From: a virus
Length of the DNA: 30,700 nucleotides
Strand: one strand, 5' to 3'
Virus record (IMG/VR): IMGVR_UViG_3300043775_001945
Span: 1-30,700 of that record
Below the pieces are notes generated by a model, which saw only the letters and a list, made by a program, of their open reading frames with translations, was not told where the DNA came from and searched no databases. Shown piece by piece: positions 1 through 7,096 of this stretch; position 1 is the stretch's first letter; each line of letters begins with the position of its first letter. The position numbers were made by a program, and so were the translations under genes.

Positions 1-17
1 TTTCGAAATATTGTATT

Positions 18-195
18 GCTGCGATAATCTTATACAAGATTATTCGATTTGGTACATACTTAACTTTAAGTTATTATGTATCGTTTCCAAATCTATGAAG
101 TCGAGATTCACTACTAGTTTTCAATTTGAAGTGAAATTTGTATAGGTTGCTGATGGAATCTCTTTACTTCAGAATAATTATATTATAATCGCAGC
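18..195. other. Hairpin-rich leader or structured RNA region
   Basis: This gene-free left edge holds nested inverted repeats. An outer 8-bp pair, GCTGCGAT at 18-25 and ATCGCAGC at 188-195, encloses three hairpins. The first is ATAATCTT/AAGATTAT (24-31/36-43) with a 4-base loop. The second is GATTTGG/CCAAATC (46-52/87-93), continued inward by TACATA/TATGTA (53-58/75-80) and a TAACT/AGTTA tip. The third is TTCACT/AGTGAA (107-112/130-135), flanked by CTAT/ATAG. No reading frame of useful length is present. A leftward promoter at 177-206 would start RNA near 170, so the three hairpins would form a leader of about 170 nt for a gene beyond the edge. The outer pair would then not be transcribed whole and may be chance or an operator. 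Pairing was found by eye; function is unknown. Confidence 0.45.
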
Positions 196-206
196 TCATT
201 AGTCAA
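177..206 (-). promoter_or_regulatory. Sigma70-type promoter, leftward
   Basis: On the minus strand TTGACT (206-201) is followed after 18 bases by TATAAT (182-177). A second TATAAT (187-182) lies at an unsuitable 13-base spacing. It faces the left edge and would drive a gene outside the window through the hairpin-rich leader. The hexamers match the other promoters found in this window. Confidence 0.6.
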
Positions 207-217
207 GCTTTTTATTA

Positions 218-505
218 CTAAAATGTTTCAAATCCTAAATCTAACAAGATTTGTTCGGTTTTTGATACATTTAGTGGTTTATCTACAAATGATTTAATAT
301 CTTCAATCCGTGCTTTGATATATCTCGGTAAATCATCTGATAATATTAGTTCCCGATTATAATAATTAGAAAAGCCCATATCATTAACCGTTACTTCATG
401 CCAAACATCACCATCCAGTTTTTTTTCGACTTTAGATTCCAAAACAACTTGAATATTAAATTTGCGACCTTTATATTCGAATACTTTATTATATTGTTTG
501 GACAT
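218..505 (-). CDS. Small protein of unknown function downstream of nrdB
   Basis: This is a 95-residue protein, MSKQYNKVF to LGFETF, that I do not recognise. The start chosen is the ATG at 505-503, one base after the nrdB stop codon (TAA-T-ATG). A longer in-frame version starting at 544 would overlap the nrdB end by 38 bases and is less likely. The tight junction means it is probably translated with nrdB as the last gene of the nrdA-nrdB transcript. The protein is charged, with no signal peptide, membrane segment or cysteine motif visible, so a soluble cytoplasmic protein is likely. Its position suggests a link to nucleotide metabolism only by association. Confidence 0.7.
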   Translation of the reverse strand: MSKQYNKVFEYKGRKFNIQVVLESKVEKKLDGDVWHEVTVNDMGFSNYYNRELILSDDLPRYIKARIEDIKSFVDKPLNVSKTEQILLDLGFETF

Positions 506-506
506 A

Positions 507-1463
507 TTAATCCCAGGCCTCAGCCCAATTACCGGATAAACCACCTTTTACGTAAGATGTTACCTTAGCTTCAAAGAAATTAGCATGTTCTGGAGTACCC
601 ATTAATTCATCCCACCATGGCAATGGATTATCTTTAACTCCAAATTCACCTTTAAATCCCATACTAATTAATCGGCGATCAATTAAATATTTAAAATAGG
701 TTTTAACTTCATCTTTAGTTAAACCTTCTAAATCACCCATTTCAAAAGCAAGATCAATAAATTTTTCTTCTAATTGCCAAGCCATTCGAGCCATATCATA
801 AACATTCTTTTTAAAATCGTTTGTAACTACTCGAGGATGCTCTTCTACATACTGTTTAAATAATAAAATCAAACCATCACAATGATCATTTTCATCTAAT
901 GCACTCCATCGATTAACTTCGCCCATTCCTTTCATTTTACCAAATCGTTGGAAATTAATTAACATAACAAATGAACTGAATAAACAGACCCCTTCAGTAA
1001 AAATATTTTTAATAAGTGATAATGCTTTACCGGTTTGAGACGACGTGTTATTATCGCCCATAAAATCAATTTTATCGGCCATTTCCTTGTATTCTAGGAA
1101 AGCCTCGAAATCAGTATCAGGTAAATTTAAAGTCGAATTTAAGGCCGAATATGCCCGCTGGTGTATCCCTTCTCTAGCTGCAAATGAAATTAACATTTGT
1201 TGAATTTCATTATTTTTAAAAATAGGAATTAGGTTCATTGTATACATTGAAGCAACGGTTTTATCACTTTCGGTAAATAACCGTAGAATTTGATGAATTA
1301 AATTCCGTTCAGATGGAATTAAATGATTTTGCCAATCCGCAACGTCACCACTAAAATCAATTTCCTGATGAGTCCAGTGCAATTGTTCTGATTTTTCAGC
1401 TAATTCAACAGCCCATGGATATTTAAATGGTTTATATGTTTTTGATGGTTCTAATACGGACAT
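507..1463 (-). CDS. nrdB: Ribonucleotide reductase small subunit (class I, R2)
   Basis: This 318-residue protein is the R2 subunit that houses the di-iron/tyrosyl radical cofactor and passes the radical to NrdA for dNTP synthesis in the cytoplasm. The metal ligands keep E. coli spacing: D67, E98 and H101 with radical tyrosine Y105 (motif REGIHQRAY) correspond to D84, E115, H118 and Y122. E157 (FTEG), E191 and H194 (DENDH) correspond to E204, E238 and H241. All are present, so the subunit should be active. An AGGA ribosome site lies about 8 bases before the ATG. nrdA lies just upstream in the same direction, separated by a 9-bp hairpin (1498-1519) that may tune the ratio of the two subunits. 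Confidence 0.96.
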   Translation of the reverse strand: MSVLEPSKTYKPFKYPWAVELAEKSEQLHWTHQEIDFSGDVADWQNHLIPSERNLIHQILRLFTESDKTVASMYTMNLIPIFKNNEIQQMLISFAAREGIHQRAYSALNSTLNLPDTDFEAFLEYKEMADKIDFMGDNNTSSQTGKALSLIKNIFTEGVCLFSSFVMLINFQRFGKMKGMGEVNRWSALDENDHCDGLILLFKQYVEEHPRVVTNDFKKNVYDMARMAWQLEEKFIDLAFEMGDLEGLTKDEVKTYFKYLIDRRLISMGFKGEFGVKDNPLPWWDELMGTPEHANFFEAKVTSYVKGGLSGNWAEAWD

Positions 1464-1497
1464 AATTATTCCTATGAATTTAAAATAAATTTAAAAT

Positions 1498-1519
1498 GGG
1501 GTTAATTTACATTAACCCC
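1498..1519 (-). terminator. Terminator-like hairpin between nrdA and nrdB
   Basis: A perfect 9-bp stem, GGGGTTAAT (1498-1506) and ATTAACCCC (1511-1519), closes a 4-base loop right after the nrdA stop. On the minus strand it is followed by an A/T tract with T runs (ATTTTAAATTTATTTT). This resembles an intrinsic terminator or attenuator. Because nrdB has no clear promoter of its own in the 64-base gap, partial read-through or an RNA-processing or stabilising role is likely. Confidence 0.6.
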
Positions 1520-1527
1520 GATGAATA

Positions 1528-3438
1528 TTAGGCTTGACAAGCAATGCATTCGTTATCAGTTGCTTGACTTTCATAATCTTTTAATGCATCGCGAATTATT
1601 TTACCGGATACATTTTCTAATTTAGCTTTTTTCTCAGCTCTTAAATAATATAAAGTTTTTAATGGATGTCCGGGTAAACTTTCATCTCTTGAAAATGCTC
1701 TGCGGTGATGTTGATTTAATGTGCGTTTTGAAACGCCTTCTTTATAAAATAAATTAATTGATGAGGCTTGATCGATAAATTCTTGTCTAATACGAGCTTG
1801 GTCGATTACATATCGCATATCAATTTCATCGCCAACTTTAAATACATTTTTTTCATGATCGGTAAATATACCGTCTATATTTTGGATTGAACCGCCATTA
1901 GCTGTAATTTCACGCCAAGTCTTATCATAATCACAATCTTTAGATTTAATAAGTTGATCTAGATATTTGTTTTTAATTACATATGATCCAATTCTAGTTC
2001 TGTGTGTGTAAATATTTGCTTTGATTGGTTCAACTGATGCTGAAGTTAATGCGATAATCGAACTATTTGCATTAGGTGCTATAGCAATAACCGTTGCATT
2101 TCTACGACTAGATCCTTTTAAAAATAAAGGCTCTCCCCGCTCAGCTGCCATTTTTTCAGATTCACTTACGGCCTTAGTATAATTATTTTTTGCTATTTGA
2201 TATGCGTGTTGCATTGATGATCCTACACCGCCCGATTCAAACGCGATATTATGTTTCATCAAATAATTATGCCATCCCATTAAACCCAATCCGATATCTC
2301 TACCGCCTTTAGCAGAACGAACGGCTTTTGATATCGATTCTGGTGCGTAATCAATAAACCACTGTAAAACGTTATCTAAGAATCTAGTAAAATCTTCAAC
2401 TATAGTAGTATCTTTCCATTCATCATAATATTCCGCATTTAATGATGATAAACAACAAACCGCAGTTAATCCATCTTGATTACTTTGGCCTGATATGTTA
2501 TAGGTTTCAGCTCTAGTTGGTATAATAATTTCGGTACATAAATTTGATGCATTAATTTTAAGACCATTTTTTGCTAATGATGGATGCATTCTACGATTTG
2601 ATTCATCGACATAATGAATATAAGGTTCGCCAGTTTTAAATCTAGTTTCGATGATTTGTTGCCAAACTTCTCTAGCATTAACTGTTGCTGTTACATTTTT
2701 CGAATAAGGATCTATTAAATCCCACGGAAGATTATTATCGCACGCATCAAGGAATGCATCGGTTATATTTACCGCAATATGCGAATTAAATGATTTTCTA
2801 TTAATATCACCACCCGATGGTGTTCGAGCCCCAATAAACTCAATTAAATCCGGATGTGTAATGTCGAGGTACCCTGCTACTGACCCTCTTCGGGTCCCTG
2901 CTTGATGATAATATAATATATTCGAATCCATAGTCTTTAGATATGGAATCGCGCCCGGACTTTTATCCGTAATACCTCTTAATCCCAAATACATACCAAC
3001 ACCGCCACCCAAAGTCGATAGAGTAGCTAATTCTTCGGCCGCTAATATTTGTCCTCTAAGAGTATCTGGAACCACGGGTAAAAAACAAGAAATTGGCATC
3101 GCTTTAACTTGTTTATCAGTAACAAACATACTTTTTCTTATATGGACATGATCCGGTGTATCATTCCAAGCACCTACTTTACCTTGCCATTCTCCCTCAA
3201 TAGCATTTGATATAATAGGACTAGCAAAACAAGCCCATTGTTTAGATACGTACCCATAAATCCGTTGTGCTAAATCATAATCTCCATAACAAAAATTAGT
3301 TGAGGCTCTAGCGAAAGCTTGTTGTGGGCTAGTCTCATAATCGTTTAGATAATGTTTTCGCAATAACTCAGATGCAAATTCGCCATAATTTTCGTCCCTT
3401 TGTAAATCGACAGTGATGCCTAGATATTTTTCATTCAT
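1528..3438 (-). CDS. nrdA: Ribonucleotide reductase large subunit (class I, R1), lacking the ATP cone
   Basis: This 636-residue catalytic subunit reduces NDPs to dNDPs with NrdB. The redox pair is C118 (PISCFL) and C328 or C329 (AVCCLSS). The thiyl-radical site N299-C301-E303 (NLCTE), the radical-transfer tyrosines Y597-Y598 (KTLYYL) and the C-terminal CxxC shuttle C631/C634 (ECIACQA) are all present. At 636 residues it is about 120 shorter than E. coli NrdA (about 760). The N-terminus enters the catalytic region directly, so the ATP-cone domain that gives dATP feedback inhibition appears to be missing. The ATG at 3438-3436 is the first sensible start; its ribosome site is weak. A sigma70-type promoter at 3500-3528 precedes it, and nrdB follows in the same transcript. 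Confidence 0.96.
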   Translation of the reverse strand: MNEKYLGITVDLQRDENYGEFASELLRKHYLNDYETSPQQAFARASTNFCYGDYDLAQRIYGYVSKQWACFASPIISNAIEGEWQGKVGAWNDTPDHVHIRKSMFVTDKQVKAMPISCFLPVVPDTLRGQILAAEELATLSTLGGGVGMYLGLRGITDKSPGAIPYLKTMDSNILYYHQAGTRRGSVAGYLDITHPDLIEFIGARTPSGGDINRKSFNSHIAVNITDAFLDACDNNLPWDLIDPYSKNVTATVNAREVWQQIIETRFKTGEPYIHYVDESNRRMHPSLAKNGLKINASNLCTEIIIPTRAETYNISGQSNQDGLTAVCCLSSLNAEYYDEWKDTTIVEDFTRFLDNVLQWFIDYAPESISKAVRSAKGGRDIGLGLMGWHNYLMKHNIAFESGGVGSSMQHAYQIAKNNYTKAVSESEKMAAERGEPLFLKGSSRRNATVIAIAPNANSSIIALTSASVEPIKANIYTHRTRIGSYVIKNKYLDQLIKSKDCDYDKTWREITANGGSIQNIDGIFTDHEKNVFKVGDEIDMRYVIDQARIRQEFIDQASSINLFYKEGVSKRTLNQHHRRAFSRDESLPGHPLKTLYYLRAEKKAKLENVSGKIIRDALKDYESQATDNECIACQA

Positions 3439-3499
3439 GAATTGGTCTCAGTTTTTGTTAAAATCTTGGAAAGTGAAATATTTATGATATTAAAATAGA

Positions 3500-3528
3500 A
3501 TTATAAACCAGCCTTAAAAAATCATCAA
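3500..3528 (-). promoter_or_regulatory. Sigma70-type promoter for the nrdA operon
   Basis: On the minus strand TTGATG (3528-3523), a 17-base spacer and TATAAT (3505-3500) lie about 60 bases before the nrdA ATG. A CATAAATA element (minus, 3486-3479), resembling a T4 late promoter, lies between them and may be chance. The 269-base divergent gap 3439-3707 holds no gene. The only plus-strand candidate there for the polymerase-like gene is a TATAAT at 3673-3678 without a good -35. Confidence 0.7.
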
Positions 3529-3707
3529 GAAATAAGTAGCAAAACTAATACTTTAATTTTATCCATATAAAACAATAGGTTATCTAATTATAAAATCAAA
3601 ATATCACTAAAATATAATATATTGCTTTAATTGATTTGGTTTTCTCGTATAGATCTCTATTTTTTATTGCTATATAATACAAATAAGTTAATTTACAAAT
3701 TTAAAAT

Positions 3708-5666
3708 ATGAACTTAAAAGAGCATCAATTATTAGTTGATTTAAAAATTACTACTAAGTTTGGACAATTTATATTAGTAAACAAAAAGCATGGTAGTGTT
3801 TATAACCCGCATAAGCAAATATGGATATCGGATAATTATTTTACTAAATTTGATATAGCCGATATTCAGAAATTAAATTTAAAAACGCCGAACGACGTTA
3901 AACGGTTTTATATTGATTCTGTTATTAGTGGTTTATGTAAAACTGAAATTATTGAGTCGGATAAAAGTAAATCTAAAGCGCAGCGATGTTTTGAGCGATT
4001 GCAAGTAATTCATAATTTTAAGAATAGTCGAGCAATGATTCCAGTTAATTTAACTGATGATATGATTATGGCTGTTATGCTTAGATTTAAAAGGCATTAT
4101 GATAAAAATCATATAAAACCATTTAATATTAATATAGATATCGCTTATTCTATTATTAATACGATATCAACTAAATATTCATATAAAAAATTTAATTATC
4201 GTCGCAAAAATAAAGATGATTTTCAAGAAAATGATATTAATAAGGGTTGGATACAAGTTAAATATTCTGAATTAGTTGAGTTATCGCATATTGATTGTAA
4301 ATATTATTTAAAAGCATTAATTAATAGTGGTTATATTGAAACTGATAATTTATGGTGGCATATACCGGGAGCGCCTCCGGGAACAAATAAAGCGCGATGC
4401 TATAAATTAGCAGATCATTTATATCAACCGAATGAAAAAACGCATAGATTTGTAGATTATCAAACATATGAAATTAAATTAAAAATTGCAAAATATAAAT
4501 CTAGATTGAGAAAAGAATCTCAAATCGATAATATAAAATATCAGTTATTAATGGACGATGTTGAAACTTTATTTTATCAGATAGATGAAAAACAAATATA
4601 CGATTATTATAAAAATCGACCGCATGAATTTTACGAAACTGATGGTTCGATATCGCAGCTAATGGAAAAATTAAATGATCCGCATATTATAAAATTAAAT
4701 GAACTAATTGAATTTATAGAACAGACTAAGGCGAATAAAAATTTTTATTATAATAATAAAGATATATTTGGCGGTCGATTCCATTCGATATTAACGAACA
4801 CGCCAGCAAAATTACGTAAATTTATTCGTCATAATAATATACCGTATATTAATGTTGATATTAAAAATTCACAAATGGCGATCATCGCGATTATTGTTTC
4901 TCATCCAGATGTTGCGGAAGAGTTATTGAAAAAATGCGATGAGATTGAAGTTAATGGATTAAAAATACCATTATTTGAACATTATAAAAATGTAGTTAAA
5001 GAAGCTAATGTTGATTTAAAGTTACTGCAATCGTTTTGTAATGATGCTATGACTGGCGTAGTTTATGAAAAAATGGCCGATAGTAATAATGCGGATCGAT
5101 CTATTGCTAAATTAGATGCAATGAAGATATTTTTCAGTAATAATAAGCAATTTACTGCATTAAAGCAAGAATATGGTAATGTTTACCCCGAATTAATAAA
5201 ATTATGCAATGCATTAAATGTAGCTGGCGGAATTCATATAATACCAAAATTAACACAACAAGCAGAAAGTGAAATTTTTATTAACCGAGTAGTTAATGAA
5301 TTTTTTAAACATAAAAAATATCCGGCGGCAACGGTCCATGATTCTATTATGGTACATCCATCAGATTTAGAGTTATTTGATAAATGTTATAATGACGTAT
5401 TTAATGAATTAGGATTAAATCCATTATTATTACGATATGAAAGTTCTATGACTGTAGCCGAAGCGGAAAATTATGGATTTTCTTATTACATTCATAAAAT
5501 TAAATTACAAGAATTAATTAAAGATTATCCGAAAATAGATAGGATTATACCGGAACCATCATTTATCGATATATCAAATATGAATATTAATGAATTGATA
5601 GTTATATCTAATTATAATTTAAAGCCAAAAATCGAAGCGCATAGATTTAATTCATTACATATATAA
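3708..5666 (+). CDS. Single-subunit polymerase-like protein (T7 RNA polymerase/Pol I palm superfamily)
   Basis: This 652-residue protein carries the three palm motifs in order. Motif A is D384 in VDIKNSQ, with D-x3-S spacing as in T7 RNA polymerase (D537..S541). Motif B is R464-S-I-A-K468 followed by M472 and F476; T7 has R627-S-V-T-K631, then M635 and Y639. Motif C is H544-D545-S in ATVHDSI, the RNA polymerase form (T7 HDS with D812) rather than the Pol I HDE. The A-to-B spacing (84) is near T7 (94) rather than Pol I (53), while B-to-C (77) is shorter than in either. Residues about 183-240 look like a winged-helix region, and 355-373 is a conserved-looking arginine-rich stretch (GGRFHS..LRKFI). 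No DnaQ or Toprim motif is evident. Neighbours give no pathway. It could be an RNA polymerase, a primase or a divergent DNA polymerase. Superfamily membership is well supported; the substrate is not. Confidence 0.7.
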   Translation: MNLKEHQLLVDLKITTKFGQFILVNKKHGSVYNPHKQIWISDNYFTKFDIADIQKLNLKTPNDVKRFYIDSVISGLCKTEIIESDKSKSKAQRCFERLQVIHNFKNSRAMIPVNLTDDMIMAVMLRFKRHYDKNHIKPFNINIDIAYSIINTISTKYSYKKFNYRRKNKDDFQENDINKGWIQVKYSELVELSHIDCKYYLKALINSGYIETDNLWWHIPGAPPGTNKARCYKLADHLYQPNEKTHRFVDYQTYEIKLKIAKYKSRLRKESQIDNIKYQLLMDDVETLFYQIDEKQIYDYYKNRPHEFYETDGSISQLMEKLNDPHIIKLNELIEFIEQTKANKNFYYNNKDIFGGRFHSILTNTPAKLRKFIRHNNIPYINVDIKNSQMAIIAIIVSHPDVAEELLKKCDEIEVNGLKIPLFEHYKNVVKEANVDLKLLQSFCNDAMTGVVYEKMADSNNADRSIAKLDAMKIFFSNNKQFTALKQEYGNVYPELIKLCNALNVAGGIHIIPKLTQQAESEIFINRVVNEFFKHKKYPAATVHDSIMVHPSDLELFDKCYNDVFNELGLNPLLLRYESSMTVAEAENYGFSYYIHKIKLQELIKDYPKIDRIIPEPSFIDISNMNINELIVISNYNLKPKIEAHRFNSLHI

Positions 5667-5669
5667 ACC

Positions 5670-5698
5670 TTGAAATTGTGGATATTGTATGATATAAT
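5670..5698 (+). promoter_or_regulatory. Sigma70-type promoter
   Basis: TTGAAA (5670-5675), a 17-base spacer and TATAAT (5693-5698) sit 36 bases before the ATG of the 169-residue gene. They start 4 bases after the polymerase-like gene ends, so the two genes can be expressed separately. Confidence 0.75.
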
Positions 5699-5734
5699 TT
5701 AATTTTAAACGATTATTTTAAAGAGAATTAAATC

Positions 5735-6244
5735 ATGTCCAGTTTTAGATATAATAATGCCAGATCAGTTTATTTAGTAAACGAAAAAAAAATACAATTT
5801 AGAATTGAAACGACAGTAGACGGTGAATTTAGCGGTTTAATCTACGCTACTTTTAAAAATAAAAATCAAATAAAATCAATATTCGGTAAGGAATTAGATG
5901 ATATAACAAATGATGATTTGATATACTTCGTAGATCCATACCGCGGATCCGAATACCATGAATACTTAGAAGAAGCTGCGATGCAACATATTTTGCTATT
6001 CGGTGATAAAGAAGATGATTATCGCGACTTTTCGTTTTATAATATGTCTAAACGAGATCAATTAATTTTTTTAAGACATTTCGCACAAACTGCGTTAGAT
6101 TTTTCCGATTTTGAAGTTTCTGATAATTTCGATGTAATTAATCATATTGAAACGCGATTTGTAGAAGATAAAAAGATTTGGGATGAAATAGCTAAAGCTG
6201 CAGGCAAATCTTTAACTATTTCATACCGACAAACAGAACTTTAA
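5735..6244 (+). CDS. Unknown soluble phage protein
   Basis: This is a 169-residue acidic protein, MSSFRYNN to YRQTEL, which I do not recognise. It has its own sigma70-type promoter and an AGAG ribosome site about 9 bases before the ATG. There are no membrane segments, signal peptide or cysteine clusters. It contains several aromatic-acidic stretches (DDLIYFVDPYRG, KEDDYRDFSFYN). Its stop codon overlaps the stop codon of the convergent nucleotidyltransferase gene (TAA at 6242-6244 against minus-strand TAA at 6243-6241), with no terminator between them. An early host-takeover or metabolic accessory role is possible but is inference from promoter type only. Confidence 0.75.
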   Translation: MSSFRYNNARSVYLVNEKKIQFRIETTVDGEFSGLIYATFKNKNQIKSIFGKELDDITNDDLIYFVDPYRGSEYHEYLEEAAMQHILLFGDKEDDYRDFSFYNMSKRDQLIFLRHFAQTALDFSDFEVSDNFDVINHIETRFVEDKKIWDEIAKAAGKSLTISYRQTEL

Positions 6245-6963
6245 TCTAACGATAATTCATCATCAAACGCATTCGTTTTCGCAATTGATAATTTATCTAG
6301 ATAGCCGGAGTTTCTTAGTTCCTTGAAAACTAAATTTTCAACACTAAATTCACCGGCTTGTTTTAATCCCGCCTTGCGCATATTTTTAATTTTGTCTTGA
6401 ACCGCTTTAATTGACTCAACTTCTTCATCTTTAGATGAAACAATGCGATCAATTATTTTCTTAATAGCTTTAGCTTTAATCTTAATTGCATATTCATCGA
6501 CTTTAAGATCATGCAAATATGATGGTTTAAGATTCCACTTATTATTTTTAATACTATAAACGCCGGTTGCAGTTAAAATTTCATTTTTTAACTGTGCGTA
6601 TAATTCAACTGGGTAATTGTATATAGTAATTTCATGAGTTTCACCCCATAATTTCTTTTTAGTGTCTAATAAATCCTCTAAATCAATACCATCCGATTTA
6701 CCGCGATGTTTCGGCACATCTAATATAATATGCAAATCCATATCTGAATATCGAGTATAATTATAATTTGCTAAACTACCAGTAAGAATAATATCGGATA
6801 TAGGGAAATCGGGTAATTCTAAATATTCATAATATTCATCTGCGATTTTTAATAATTTTTTTCGTATTTCTGGTTTTAATGTATCATCTTCCCATACAAT
6901 TGAGTTTAAATGCCGATGATATTTAAAAGCACTTTCGATAAGAAATTCAGTAAATGTAGCCAT
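6241..6963 (-). CDS. Nucleotidyltransferase (Pol beta/MNT fold)
   Basis: This 240-residue protein has the minimal nucleotidyltransferase signature. G62-S63 in the LTGSLAN motif is followed at family spacing by D74-x-D76 (SDMDLHI), and E120 (PVELYA) is a candidate third metal carboxylate. Enzymes of this fold transfer a nucleoside monophosphate to a protein, RNA or small molecule. The substrate cannot be told from the sequence, and no HEPN-type antitoxin partner is adjacent, so a MntA-like toxin-antitoxin pair is not supported. The C-terminal 80 residues are lysine-rich and helical-looking. It stands alone on the minus strand with a weak ribosome site. A TATAAT at 7001-6996 may be part of its promoter, but no good -35 accompanies it. 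Confidence 0.8.
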   Translation of the reverse strand: MATFTEFLIESAFKYHRHLNSIVWEDDTLKPEIRKKLLKIADEYYEYLELPDFPISDIILTGSLANYNYTRYSDMDLHIILDVPKHRGKSDGIDLEDLLDTKKKLWGETHEITIYNYPVELYAQLKNEILTATGVYSIKNNKWNLKPSYLHDLKVDEYAIKIKAKAIKKIIDRIVSSKDEEVESIKAVQDKIKNMRKAGLKQAGEFSVENLVFKELRNSGYLDKLSIAKTNAFDDELSLD

Positions 6964-7033
6964 AGTAGTAATTTAAAAATATAAAACTATTATTTATTAT
7001 ACATGTTATCGGATAATACTAATTAATATATGT

Positions 7034-7062
7034 TTGATTTAATTACTAAAATATATTATAAT
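7034..7062 (+). promoter_or_regulatory. Sigma70-type promoter for the helicase gene
   Basis: TTGATT (7034-7039), 17 bases and TATAAT (7057-7062) lie 34 bases before the helicase ATG at 7097. The hexamers are identical to those at 11795-11823, 16941-16969 and 23201-23229. Confidence 0.8.
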
Positions 7063-7096
7063 TATACATTATAACTTGATAATAATTGAGGGCTGT

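Noticed and set aside
1365-1375. CTGATGAGTCC, resembling the start of a hammerhead ribozyme core
   Set aside because: It lies inside nrdB codons (antisense to WTHQEI) and no matching GAAA arm and stems follow; chance match.
6241-6963. MntA/HEPN-type toxin-antitoxin system
   Set aside because: Only the nucleotidyltransferase is present. The adjacent 169-residue gene is convergent, not in an operon with it, and shows no HEPN R-x4-6-H motif that I can see.
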